Source: Candidatus Yanofskyibacteriota bacterium
Lineage (GTDB): Bacteria > Patescibacteriota > Minisyncoccia > 2-02-FULL-40-12 > GWA2-44-9
DNA length: 45,003 nucleotides
Assembly (NCBI GenBank): GCA_903830625.1
Contig: CAIKUK010000023.1
Location: 1 to 45,003, forward strand
Direction: 5' to 3'
A model generated the notes under the pieces. That model was not told the origin of the DNA, searched no databases, and saw only the letters and a list, made by a program, of their open reading frames with translations. The position numbers and the translations under genes are program-made. Of this stretch, positions 1-7,085 are shown piece after piece (the stretch's first letter is position 1; every line of letters begins with the position of its first letter).

Positions 1-13
1 AACATAAAATAGT

Positions 14-241
14 ATGAGTAAAGAAAAAATAGATAGAAAAAAATTGGAAGAAATGGTGACTGGTATAGTGGAAGGATATGCGGATGAGTTTAGGGAAGCA
101 GGAGTGGAAGCGGGTAAAAAAATTGAGGGTAATAATTTTACTATGACGCAGACCAATAACCGTAAACCAGGCGGAGAGCATCCAGTCCAGTTTAAACCAG
201 GAGAGTCGAACGTGGATTCTATAGAGAAGGACAAAAAATAA
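14..241 (+). CDS. small hypothetical protein, 75 aa
   Basis: I do not recognise this protein. It is short, hydrophilic and rich in Lys and Glu, with no membrane segment or signal peptide. A -10-like TAAAAT ends 3 nt before the ATG and there is no Shine-Dalgarno, which fits the leaderless style of other genes here. It converges with rplT and the two share a palindromic terminator. The window starts just upstream, so a -35 box cannot be seen. Confidence 0.5.
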   Translation: MSKEKIDRKKLEEMVTGIVEGYADEFREAGVEAGKKIEGNNFTMTQTNNRKPGGEHPVQFKPGESNVDSIEKDKK

Positions 242-270
242 TAAACATAAAAGTACCTGGTTTCGTATTC

Positions 271-310
271 AGAATCATAAAACCGGCCTTATGGCCGGTT
301 TTATGATTCT
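271..310. terminator. bidirectional hairpin terminator between the 75-aa ORF and rplT
   Basis: An 18-bp perfect stem closes over a TTAT loop with AAAACCGGCC/GGCCGGTTTT at its core, giving A/T tracts on both sides. It ends in the rplT stop codon, so it can serve both convergent genes. Confidence 0.75.
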
Positions 311-653
311 ACTGGACTGATTTGAAAATATATTCGAAAACTTTCGGTTCGTGTTCAGCGAGGTCGGCCAGAATCTTCCTATCAATGGCCACTTCGGCCT
401 TGAGTAGTTGATTGATGAATTTGGAATAGGTAAGGCCATGTTCGCGAACGGCGGCGTTTATCTTGATAGTCCAGAGCTGGCGCATGGTGCGTTTCTTTTT
501 CTTGCGGTCAGCGAACTGGAAACTCCAGGCATGCAGGGTAGCTTCTTTGGCCTGGCGGTACTTTGATTTGCGGGTCCACAAAAAGCCCTTCGTGTGCTGA
601 AGGAGTCGCTTGCGTCGTTTGGTGGCTCTTACGCCTCGTTTAACTCTAGGCAT
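309..653 (-). CDS. rplT: 50S ribosomal protein L20
   Basis: L20 binds 23S rRNA early in assembly of the large subunit and in many bacteria represses its own operon. The protein begins MPRVKRGVRATKRRKR, the typical basic L20 N-terminus, and is 114 aa, close to the family length. The ORF track extends upstream to 749, but the added residues have no L20 match and run through an intergenic hairpin, so I chose the internal ATG. It is the last gene of infC-rpmI-rplT on the minus strand. Confidence 0.95.
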   Translation of the reverse strand: MPRVKRGVRATKRRKRLLQHTKGFLWTRKSKYRQAKEATLHAWSFQFADRKKKKRTMRQLWTIKINAAVREHGLTYSKFINQLLKAEVAIDRKILADLAEHEPKVFEYIFKSVQ

Positions 654-696
654 GGGATGTTTACCTATGAGCAGAGCGAATAGCTGTAAACTTGCC

Positions 697-733
697 ACCC
701 GCCTAAGTTTTCCTTTGGAAAATTTTGGCGGGT
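697..733. repeat. intergenic hairpin between rpmI and rplT
   Basis: On the minus strand ACCCGCC and an inner ATTTTCC pair with GGAAAA and GGCGGGT around an AAA loop. It lies in the 115-nt spacer between rpmI and rplT. It could be a processing or regulatory hairpin, for example an L20-binding leader, or a palindromic repeat. I see no 4-bp flanking duplication. Confidence 0.5.
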
Positions 734-768
734 AACTTCTTACAACCACTCACTTTGTTCGTGGGTAA

Positions 769-966
769 TCAGTTAAAAATTAAAGCTTTGACTTTATCGT
801 TCATTTCTCGGGGAGTTTCCATGTCACCGTGTTTCTCACGGGACTGGTTGCCATCAGCTCGGGCATTAAAATGATTCTGCTTGGGCGGTCGTTTCATTAT
901 TTTCCCCGTGCCGGTGATTTTAATCCGTTTCGAGAGCGCTTTTTTTGTTTTTCCTGAATGTGCCAT
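769..966 (-). CDS. rpmI: 50S ribosomal protein L35
   Basis: This is a small basic protein of the large subunit. It is 65 aa, starts MAHSGKTKKALSKRIKITG and has the KxxxSxxKRxKxTGxGK pattern of L35. It sits in the conserved order infC-rpmI-rplT. The spacer to infC (967-1046) holds CGAGCGAGCG repeated on either side of a GAAATG...CATTTC hairpin, and no other gene. Confidence 0.93.
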   Translation of the reverse strand: MAHSGKTKKALSKRIKITGTGKIMKRPPKQNHFNARADGNQSREKHGDMETPREMNDKVKALIFN

Positions 967-1046
967 TTTCTTTTTATTTTCAAGCGAGCGAGCGAAATGG
1001 AATTATTTACATTTCCGAGCGAGCGCTGAAACTATGAGCGAAGCGA

Positions 1047-1616
1047 TTACTTGACTTCTTTTTTTATGGTAATGACCCAACCGTACGGGCCGCGTTTAAT
1101 CTGTTCTTGAATGGTGTAGGGGACAGTAATGTTCGTGAGGAACTGTTGGAGCTTTTCTTTGCCCATCGGCGCGAGCGCTTTTTCCCGTCCGCGAAGGGTT
1201 AGCTCCAGTTTCAAAATATTGCCCTCGTTCAAAAATTCCAGCGCCTTTTTAGCTTTGAAAGCCGCGTCATGAGCGCCGGTCTTGAAACCGATTCTGACTG
1301 TCTTTAATTCCACCCGCTGTTTCTTGGCCCCGCCGGTTTTCTTTTCCTGGCGTTCCTTTTGGTAAACATATTTGCCGTAGTCCATGATCTTGGTGATCGG
1401 GGGCTGGGCATTCGGACCGACTTCAACCAGGTCTAAATCATTATCCCGAGACAACTGAAGCGCCTGCTGAATGGTCATGACGCCAAGCTGTTTGCCCTCG
1501 GAGTCAATCACTTGCACCTGAAGGGCTCGGATTTGGTTGTTGATTTGTAGATGTTTTACCAACTTGTTGGGATTTCTGTCAGAGGTTATTCTAACATGCC
1601 TCTTGAGAATACGCAA
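1047..1616 (-). CDS. infC: translation initiation factor IF-3
   Basis: IF-3 binds the 30S subunit, prevents premature 50S joining and monitors start-codon choice. The N-domain begins at INNQIRALQVQVIDSEGKQLG and the C-domain runs to the end, including RGREKALAPMGKEKL. There is no in-frame ATG near the N-terminus. The track start at 1616 is TTG, and an ATT lies two codons downstream. A rare start codon is the basis of infC autoregulation in E. coli, so a non-AUG start is plausible here. The exact start is uncertain. It is first in the infC-rpmI-rplT operon. Confidence 0.93.
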   Translation of the reverse strand: MRILKRHVRITSDRNPNKLVKHLQINNQIRALQVQVIDSEGKQLGVMTIQQALQLSRDNDLDLVEVGPNAQPPITKIMDYGKYVYQKERQEKKTGGAKKQRVELKTVRIGFKTGAHDAAFKAKKALEFLNEGNILKLELTLRGREKALAPMGKEKLQQFLTNITVPYTIQEQIKRGPYGWVITIKKEVK

Positions 1617-1653
1617 CGCCCAGCCTTATCCTTACCTATTACGAACATTCCTA

Positions 1654-1683
1654 TTGACACATCAGTAAACTTAGTTGTATAAT
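1654..1683 (+). promoter_or_regulatory. sigma70-type promoter for ORF 1724
   Basis: TTGACA and TATAAT are separated by 18 nt, and a strong AAGGAGGT Shine-Dalgarno follows at 1713-1720. It lies in the divergent spacer with infC. Confidence 0.8.
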
Positions 1684-1723
1684 ATTGTATCAGACATTTT
1701 GTTGTTCCTTGTAAGGAGGTCAA

Positions 1724-1993
1724 ATGGGTAAACGGAAACCCGCAGTTCGGACAGGAGTCAAGAAGTCTGCCATCAAGCCGGGGAGCGTGAGGGACGTTCG
1801 ATTAGCTGGTACCAGTGGCACGCAATCGACTCCTCTTGGAGGGTGGGTGCTTGATTTCTCCATCAGTTTTTTCAATCTGCGTGCCGCTGCCGAAGTGGAG
1901 GTACAGAAAATCCGGGCCATTATCAGCCGGGACGATGAAGTTACCGGCGACAACGGAATCCCCGAAAGATCCCGATGGGGGAAGTCCCGCTGA
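1724..1993 (+). CDS. hypothetical protein, 89 aa, SD-led
   Basis: I do not recognise the product. The N-terminal 25 residues are very basic (MGKRKPAVRTGVKKSAIKPG), the middle is moderately hydrophobic (VLDFSISFFNL) and the C-terminus is charged. A consensus promoter, an AAGGAGGT ribosome-binding site 3 nt before the ATG and a following hairpin terminator support a real gene rather than a chance ORF. Overlapping ORFs at 1720 (minus) and 1815 (plus) are shadows. Base composition is closer to the SD-led orphans elsewhere in the window than to the core genes. Confidence 0.65.
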   Translation: MGKRKPAVRTGVKKSAIKPGSVRDVRLAGTSGTQSTPLGGWVLDFSISFFNLRAAAEVEVQKIRAIISRDDEVTGDNGIPERSRWGKSR

Positions 1994-2005
1994 CCCAGGT
2001 TTTTG

Positions 2006-2052
2006 GGTCGGAGTTGGTAGCTAAGCACTATCGACTCCGACCTATATTTTTT
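2006..2052 (+). terminator. intrinsic terminator after ORF 1724
   Basis: GGTCGGAGT pairs with ACTCCGACC, an inner GTAG/CTAT stem lies inside, and the stem is followed by TATATTTTTT. The T-rich tail also holds the -10-like sequence just ahead of the next gene. Confidence 0.7.
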
Positions 2053-2064
2053 ATAATTAATAAA

Positions 2065-2751
2065 ATGATAAAAGTTCTATACGAAGACAATCATCTCATT
2101 GCGGTCTATAAACCAGCGGGAGTTTTGGTTCAAAAAGGGGAGGGGCCGGAACATGACGACGACACGCTTTATTGGCAGACCAAGATGTTCCTAAAAGAAA
2201 GAGACAAGAAACCCGGTAATGTTTTCTTGGGTGTTTTGCATCGCCTGGACCGAAATGTATCCGGGATTATTCTTTTTGCCAAAACTTCCAAAGGCGCAGC
2301 CAGATTATCGGAGCAAATCCGCGAGCGAACGATTAAAAAAATATATCACGCCGTTGTTATCGGCACGCCAACGCCAGCCTCCGGCACTTTGGAACATCGT
2401 TTAACTAAAGATGAAAGTTCCAGACAAGGTTTGATTGACCCGGAAGGTGACTTGGCTATTCTGCATTACGAAACTTTAAAATCAGGCCCGAAAAATTCTT
2501 TGCTGAAAATTGAATTGGAAACGGGAAGGTTCCATCAAATTCGCGTTCAGCTTTCGTCTATCGGCCATCCCATCTTGGGGGATATGAAATATGGTGCGCC
2601 TGCTTTGCCCGCCGAAGCCTTGGCGAAGGAGGGAAGCTCAAATTTTCTAGCTCTCTGCGCCACCGAGCTTCATTTCAAAACCGCGACTACTGACGAAGAC
2701 GTCAAAATAGCCATTGAAATACCTAAAGAATGGGGCAAATTCGTCATTTAG
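2065..2751 (+). CDS. RluA-family 23S rRNA/tRNA pseudouridine synthase
   Basis: The enzyme isomerises uridine to pseudouridine in structured RNA. The RluA catalytic motif HRLDRNVSGIILFAK is at about residues 59-73 with its catalytic Asp, and the C-terminal GRFHQIRVQL and GHPILGDMKYG motifs are present. At 228 aa it is a catalytic domain without an N-terminal S4 domain, as in RluA/RluC-like short forms. The ORF track begins upstream at 1975, but ATG 2065 fits the family start (IKVLYEDNHLIAVYKPAG). A palindromic insert at 2601-2637 adds about 12 residues after GAP. The exact RNA target cannot be assigned. Confidence 0.9.
   Translation: MIKVLYEDNHLIAVYKPAGVLVQKGEGPEHDDDTLYWQTKMFLKERDKKPGNVFLGVLHRLDRNVSGIILFAKTSKGAARLSEQIRERTIKKIYHAVVIGTPTPASGTLEHRLTKDESSRQGLIDPEGDLAILHYETLKSGPKNSLLKIELETGRFHQIRVQLSSIGHPILGDMKYGAPALPAEALAKEGSSNFLALCATELHFKTATTDEDVKIAIEIPKEWGKFVI
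2601..2637 (+). repeat. GC-rich palindromic insert inside the pseudouridine synthase gene
   Basis: The sequence is built around CCGCCGAAGCCTTGGCG and encodes LPAEALAKEGSS, at a position where RluA proteins usually have a short loop between GDxKYG and the LHxxxL strand. Similar GC palindromes sit in pheS and gyrB in this window, which suggests an in-frame repeat family. Confidence 0.5.
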
Positions 2752-2758
2752 ATTAGCT

Positions 2759-2787
2759 TTGACTTCCGTCTCATTTTCTGGTATACT
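2759..2787 (+). promoter_or_regulatory. promoter of the tmRNA gene
   Basis: TTGACT and TATACT are separated by 17 nt, and the tmRNA acceptor stem begins 8 nt after the -10 box. Confidence 0.8.
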
Positions 2788-2795
2788 GTAGGGAT

Positions 2796-3176
2796 GGGGA
2801 TGAAAGGCCTCGACACTGGTTCTTTCTACAACTGACGCTGAGAGTGGATGGTTGTTAACCACTTTAATTTCCCGACTAAATCTTGTAACTGGCAATCAAA
2901 ATACCAATTACGCTTTCGCCTAACGTTTCGTTAAGCGTTCGTCCCGCCTTGGCGGGATAAGCCATTCCACCGCGATGCTCGCTAGCGGATCATGGAGTGT
3001 CATTAGCGAACTTTAGCAGAACCGTGGTCCTTCCGAATTCTGCCGAAAAAATTGTAAGGGCTAGCGTGCGTTTATTTTGTTCATTTTTTAAGCGCTCGCA
3101 AAAAATCAAATGAAATATCTCAGTACACGTCGTTGTGGTAAACCTCTGGACCCGGATTCAATTTCCGGCATCTCCA
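2796..3176 (+). ncRNA. ssrA: transfer-messenger RNA (tmRNA)
   Basis: tmRNA rescues stalled ribosomes together with SmpB and tags the nascent chain. The 5' end GGGGATGAAAGGCCTCGACAC and the 3' T-arm and acceptor ending CATCTCCA form the tRNA-like domain, with GGGGATG pairing to CATCTCC. CCA is not encoded. The tag reading frame at 2891-2923 reads GNQNTNYAFA then TAA, ending in a hydrophobic-Ala degron. Pseudoknot helices such as CCCGCCTTGGCGGG follow. smpB lies 390 nt away on the other strand. Confidence 0.95.
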
Positions 3177-3189
3177 CTAGATATTAATC

Positions 3190-3213
3190 AAAACTCGCCT
3201 GACGGCGAGTTTT
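3190..3213 (+). terminator. tmRNA terminator
   Basis: AAACTCGCC and GGCGAGTTT form a stem with a TGAC loop right after the tmRNA 3' end. Because of the A-tract upstream it can also act on the other strand. Confidence 0.8.
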
Positions 3214-3222
3214 GAGTTGGAT

Positions 3223-3490
3223 AAAAAAGAATTGGCCCACCGCGGGACGTGCAAGGCGAAAGCCTGGACGTCGCGCGGTGGGCCGGACTGTGGGGTGGAC
3301 CTCTCGGCCTCCTCAGTGACCTGCTAAGCAGAGTATGGGATACGCTTGGTGAGATCCCTTTTACCCCGGCCCCCTTGATGTGGGGGTCATTGGCCTTGCG
3401 GGCGACTAGCTAGCCCGGAGCACCACGGATGAGGACTTCCAGTAGGTTGGCCTCCCCAGGAAACCGAGTTTACTCAAAAGTGCTGTGAAC
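3223..3490 (-). ncRNA. unassigned structured small RNA, about 268 nt, convergent with tmRNA
   Basis: No plausible ORF fills this stretch. On the minus strand a TTGACG-16-TATTAT promoter is followed by a GC-rich sequence with many pairable blocks, for example GGGGAGGCC near the 5' end with GGTCCACCCC further on, and ACCCCCACATCAAGGGGG as a local hairpin. It ends in a very strong terminator (GGCCCACCGCG...CGCGGTGGGCC followed by TTTTTT). I could not match it to the hallmark motifs of RNase P RNA, SRP RNA or 6S RNA. The ends are estimates from the promoter and terminator. Confidence 0.65.
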
Positions 3491-3496
3491 CTTTTA

Positions 3497-3524
3497 ATAA
3501 TAGGCCAACGTTATTAATCGTCAA
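3497..3524 (-). promoter_or_regulatory. promoter of the unassigned ncRNA
   Basis: On the minus strand TTGACG and TATTAT are separated by 16 nt. The region between it and smpB carries only a CCTGCCGGCAGG palindrome. Confidence 0.65.
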
Positions 3525-3565
3525 TACCTCTCTGTTGAGAACGCCTGCCTGCCGGCAGGGGCGAC

Positions 3566-4012
3566 TTAATCTTCACTAAGCCCTCTTTGTTTTCGTCTTG
3601 CCGAATCCTTGTTCTTTAACGATGAGCGTTTATCGTATTTCTTTTTGCCGCGGGCAATACCAATGAGGAGTTTGAGCTTCCCCTTAGAGTCATAAATCTT
3701 TAAGGGGATAAGGGTGAGGCCTTGAGATTGGGCTAGGCCGGTAATAACGTTGATTTGTTTTTTAGATAATAGAAGAGTGCGGCTGGCGGTGGGGTCATAA
3801 TCGGGAGGCGTGTTGTTTGGTTGATAGGGAGAAATAGTGGCGCCGATGAGCTGAGGCCGGCCGTTTATCATTTTTACGAACGAACCTTTGATGGAAGCCT
3901 TGCCCGATTTGATAGCTTTGACTTCGGTGCCTTTCAATACTAAACCGGCCTCGAGCGTTTCCAGGATTTCATAATCAAAGCCCGCTTTGGAATTATTCAC
4001 GTATTCCGCCAT
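3566..4012 (-). CDS. smpB: SsrA-binding protein SmpB
   Basis: SmpB binds the tRNA-like domain of tmRNA and places it in the stalled ribosome. The 148-aa protein has the family pattern with the N-terminal NSKAGFDYEILETLEAGLVL, the GTEVKAIKSGKASIKGSFV strand region and the basic C-terminal tail (KKYDKRSSLKNKDSARRKQRG) that enters the A site. It lies close to the tmRNA gene, with the unassigned ncRNA between them. The length is normal. Confidence 0.97.
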   Translation of the reverse strand: MAEYVNNSKAGFDYEILETLEAGLVLKGTEVKAIKSGKASIKGSFVKMINGRPQLIGATISPYQPNNTPPDYDPTASRTLLLSKKQINVITGLAQSQGLTLIPLKIYDSKGKLKLLIGIARGKKKYDKRSSLKNKDSARRKQRGLSED

Positions 4013-4037
4013 AGAGCCATAATACTTGGTTCTCCGA

Positions 4038-4075
4038 AAAACATAAAGCGCGCCTTTCGGCGCGCTTTATGTTTT
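4038..4075. terminator. hairpin terminator between htrA-like gene and smpB
   Basis: AAAACATAAAGCGCGCC pairs with GGCGCGCTTTATGTTTT over a TTTC loop. It overlaps the stop codon of the protease gene and has T-tracts on both strands. On the minus strand it separates the protease gene from smpB. Confidence 0.8.
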
Positions 4076-5132
4076 ATTTTCTTTCTTCAAGTACCGTCTT
4101 CGTCTTTATTTCTTTACCCTCGCGCAAGATAGTGAGCTCAATCTCGTCACCAACTCGGTGCTTTTTTAATATTTCTATCAGGTCGGTGTCTTCGGGAATT
4201 TCTTCGCCGTTAACGTGAGTGATGATGTCATTTTCTTTAATGCCGGCTCGGTCGGCGGGGGAACCAGGGACAACGGCGATGGAATTCGGACGGTGGTCTC
4301 GGACAACCAACGCGCCTTTATCGCGGACAAGATGATATTGATTCTGTAATTTTTTATTGAGCGGGAGACAAAGTAGGCCGAGAAATGGTTTGACTATCCG
4401 GCCGTATTTAGTGATATCATCCAAATCTTGTTTGGCCCAATTGATTGGTATGGCAAAGCCGATGTTCTGGGCGCCGAAGATAATGGCAGTGTTAATGCCG
4501 ATGGCTTCGCCATTTAAATTGATAAGCGGTCCACCGGAATTGCCTTGGTTGATGGCGACGTCGGTTTGAATGACGCCTCGGAGATGTTCCATTTCGCCTT
4601 CAGTGCCGAGAGCGGCCGAGATTGAACGAGCCATGCCGGAAATAATGCCTTTGGAAACGCTGTTTCGGAACATGCCTAACGCATTACCGATGGCGATGGC
4701 CGTTTGGCCGAGTTCAATCTTGTTGGAATCGCCGAGCATGACCACGGGCAGGTCTTTAGCTTCTATTTTAATGACGGCGATATCGCTGACCGGATCGCGG
4801 GCCAAAACTTTGCCGGGATATTCTTTGCCGTCGTTGGTGATAACCGTATAGTCAGCGTCCGTATCAAAAACAACATGCTTGTTGGTCAGAATAAGACCAT
4901 CGGCTTGAACAATGAATCCGGAACCGCCGCCGACTTTAACTTTTTCTCCGGTGGCTGGCGCGCCTTCAGCCGGGCTCTGGCCGAATCCGAACGGGTTGGG
5001 AAATTGCATCATCGGGAAAGGCATCACTTGATGGAGCGTCGGGACATATTTTGAGATAACAATGCTAACCACGCCCGGGTAAACTTTTTTGACCGCCTCG
5101 ATGGGTAGCGCGTCGTATTGAGTGGAATCCAT
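4074..5132 (-). CDS. HtrA/DegP-like trypsin-fold serine protease with PDZ domain
   Basis: This family degrades or chaperones misfolded proteins, usually outside the cytoplasm. The trypsin fold holds the triad His86 (NKHVV), Asp117 (SDIAVIKIE) and Ser199 (NQGNSGGPL), and one C-terminal PDZ domain covers about 255-345. At 352 aa it is like DegS/HtrA with one PDZ. Oddly, there is no signal peptide or membrane anchor: the N-terminus is MDSTQYDALPIEAVKK, and an in-frame TAA lies five codons upstream of the ATG, so no longer version exists in this assembly. The loop after residue 28 is rich in Met, Pro and Phe. Confidence 0.92.
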   Translation of the reverse strand: MDSTQYDALPIEAVKKVYPGVVSIVISKYVPTLHQVMPFPMMQFPNPFGFGQSPAEGAPATGEKVKVGGGSGFIVQADGLILTNKHVVFDTDADYTVITNDGKEYPGKVLARDPVSDIAVIKIEAKDLPVVMLGDSNKIELGQTAIAIGNALGMFRNSVSKGIISGMARSISAALGTEGEMEHLRGVIQTDVAINQGNSGGPLINLNGEAIGINTAIIFGAQNIGFAIPINWAKQDLDDITKYGRIVKPFLGLLCLPLNKKLQNQYHLVRDKGALVVRDHRPNSIAVVPGSPADRAGIKENDIITHVNGEEIPEDTDLIEILKKHRVGDEIELTILREGKEIKTKTVLEERK

Positions 5133-5180
5133 ATAGATAGTATATTATCACAGTAGATAGAAAAGACTAGAAGCAACTAA

Positions 5181-6881
5181 ATGAACAAAACAACCCCGCA
5201 ATTAATCAGAGAAGCCCTGGCCGCGGTCAGCGGTGATGTTTCTTTTGACGTTTTGGTCCCGCTGGATCGCCGGCTGGGCGATTATTCCACCAACGTTGCT
5301 TTTGTATTGGCCAAAAAAGAAGGCCAGAAACCTTTGGACGTGGCCAATGAATTAAAAGAAAAACTGGAAGCTGGGGAACTAAAGTCAATCTGCGAAATTA
5401 AATCGGCACCGAACGGCTATTTGAACTTTTTCCTGAAACCGGAATTTTTACAGAAACAGCTGGTGGAGATAAATAAAGACGAGAATTATGGCGCCGGCAC
5501 CGAAGGCGCCGGCCAGAAAGTTATCGTGGAATATTCTTCGCCGAATATCGCCAAGCCGATGCATATCGGTCATTTACGCTCTACCATTATTGGCGATGCG
5601 TTGGCGAATGTTTACGCCAAGCTTGGTTACGAAGTCATCCGCTGGAATTTTATCGGCGACTGGGGAACGCAATTTGGTAAATTAATTTCGGCTTACAAAA
5701 AATGGGGCAATGCCAAAGCGCTGGCCAAGAATCCAATCAAAGAAATGCTTCGCTTGTATGTTAAATTTCACGACGAACTTAAAAATAATCCCGAACTGGA
5801 AAAAGAAGGCCAGGCAGAATTTAAAAAGCTAGAAGAAGGTGATGTTGAGAATAAAAAGATTTGGGATTCTTTCCGTGCTGAATCTTTGGTTGAGTTTAAT
5901 AAGGTATATCAAGAATTGAATATTAATGCCGCCGGGATAGTGAAAGGGGAAAGCGATTACGAATCAAGATTGAAACCGCTTATTGCGGAGCTGGAAGAAA
6001 AAGGCCTTGCTAAAGAAAGCGAAGGGGCTTTAATTATAGACTTGGGAAAATATAAACTACCGCCGGGCTTATTACGCAAATCGGACGGTGCGACTTTGTA
6101 TCTAACCCGCGATATTGCCAGTTTGGAAGACCGCCTCCAAAATTATAATCCGGCAAAAATTTTGTACGTTGTCGCCAATCAGCAGACTTTGCACTTTGAA
6201 CAGTTGTTTGCCGTGGCCAAAGAATTAAAAATGGACAGCGCCGAGCTGGTCCACGTAAAATTCGGCATGGTTCTCGGCGAAGACGGCAAGAAACTGGCCA
6301 CGAGAGAAGGGAAGGTTGTCCCGCTTCAGGAAGTGATTGATAAAATAACGGCCATGGCTTATGACACGGTCAAACAAAAAAATTCCGGTCTGAGCGATGA
6401 CCAAGCCAAAGAAGTGGCGCGCACAGTCGGTATCGGCGCGTTAAAATACAACGACCTCAAACAGCATCCGTATTCCGATATTGCCTTTGACTGGAAAGCG
6501 ATGCTGGATCTGTCGGGCAACAGCGGGCCATATATTCAATACACTTACGCGCGCTTGGCGAACATCTTGAACAAAGCCGGGGAACATGGAAACGGCGATG
6601 TGGGTTTGCTGGTTGAACCGGAAGCGAGGGCGCTGATGCTCCAGCTTTTGGATTTTCCGGAAGCCATTTCCAAATGCGCCGAGCTTCATACTTTGAACGG
6701 TTTAGCTTTGTATCTCTATGACCTGGCCCATCTAACCAATCAATTCTATGAACGAATTCATGTTTTGGAGGATGAAAATATTGAAAGACGAAATGCGCGG
6801 TTACTCTTAATTGAAACTGTGGCTAAAACACTTAAACAGGGTCTTGGTATTCTTGGTATTGTCACTCTAGAACGGATTTAA
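5181..6881 (+). CDS. argS: arginyl-tRNA synthetase
   Basis: It charges tRNA-Arg with arginine. The Arg-specific N-terminal domain is followed by the class I signature SSPNIAKPMHIGHLRST (HIGH) at about residues 114-130. The KMSKS loop is degenerate (GKKLATREGKVV), as is common in ArgRS. The C-terminal DALR anticodon-binding domain is present. It is 566 aa, normal for the family. It is divergent from the htrA-like gene with a 48-nt spacer. A strong terminator follows. Confidence 0.96.
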   Translation: MNKTTPQLIREALAAVSGDVSFDVLVPLDRRLGDYSTNVAFVLAKKEGQKPLDVANELKEKLEAGELKSICEIKSAPNGYLNFFLKPEFLQKQLVEINKDENYGAGTEGAGQKVIVEYSSPNIAKPMHIGHLRSTIIGDALANVYAKLGYEVIRWNFIGDWGTQFGKLISAYKKWGNAKALAKNPIKEMLRLYVKFHDELKNNPELEKEGQAEFKKLEEGDVENKKIWDSFRAESLVEFNKVYQELNINAAGIVKGESDYESRLKPLIAELEEKGLAKESEGALIIDLGKYKLPPGLLRKSDGATLYLTRDIASLEDRLQNYNPAKILYVVANQQTLHFEQLFAVAKELKMDSAELVHVKFGMVLGEDGKKLATREGKVVPLQEVIDKITAMAYDTVKQKNSGLSDDQAKEVARTVGIGALKYNDLKQHPYSDIAFDWKAMLDLSGNSGPYIQYTYARLANILNKAGEHGNGDVGLLVEPEARALMLQLLDFPEAISKCAELHTLNGLALYLYDLAHLTNQFYERIHVLEDENIERRNARLLLIETVAKTLKQGLGILGIVTLERI

Positions 6882-6889
6882 AGCCAGGC

Positions 6890-6927
6890 AAAAAGGCGGT
6901 TTTTTCGTTTGAAAAAACCGCCTTTTT
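6890..6927 (+). terminator. argS terminator
   Basis: AAAAAGGCGGTTTTTTC pairs with GAAAAAACCGCCTTTTT. Confidence 0.85.
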
Positions 6928-6950
6928 GTGCTAACGTCAAATAGTCTATG

Positions 6951-7084
6951 CCGGGTAGTGACAAATTCGACTGTTTTGCAAGCGCAAACCTAGAATTAAT
7001 GCCTAGCTAGATAATTTGGGTAATATTTATATTGCGTCTTGTCTGACAAAACAGAAAGCGCAAGTCGAATTTCTACTATCCCGG
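6951..7084 (+). repeat. palindromic element A at the ileS start codon, flanked by TATG
   Basis: The 134-bp element begins CCGGGTAGTGACAAATTCGAC and ends GTCGAATTTCTACTATCCCGG, so it has about 20-bp imperfect terminal inverted repeats. TATG stands directly on both sides (6947-6950 and 7085-7088), and the right copy contains the ileS ATG. The simplest reading is insertion at the original start codon with a 4-bp target duplication. The termini resemble those of the elements at 29575 and 32388. The interior AT-rich part encodes nothing visible. Confidence 0.7.
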
Positions 7085-7085
7085 T

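Noticed and set aside
697-733. TSD-flanked element ahead of rplT
   Set aside because: The hairpin is clear, but the flanks (AGTT and GGCA) are not a direct repeat.
3223-3490. RNase P RNA, SRP RNA or 6S RNA
   Set aside because: I could not find the conserved RNase P P4 strands, the SRP GGAAG-type tetraloop region or a clear 6S open-bubble structure. The RNA is left unassigned.
6951-7084. T-box riboswitch upstream of ileS
   Set aside because: No T-box consensus sequence or specifier loop is seen, and similar ends occur upstream of gatB and secE.
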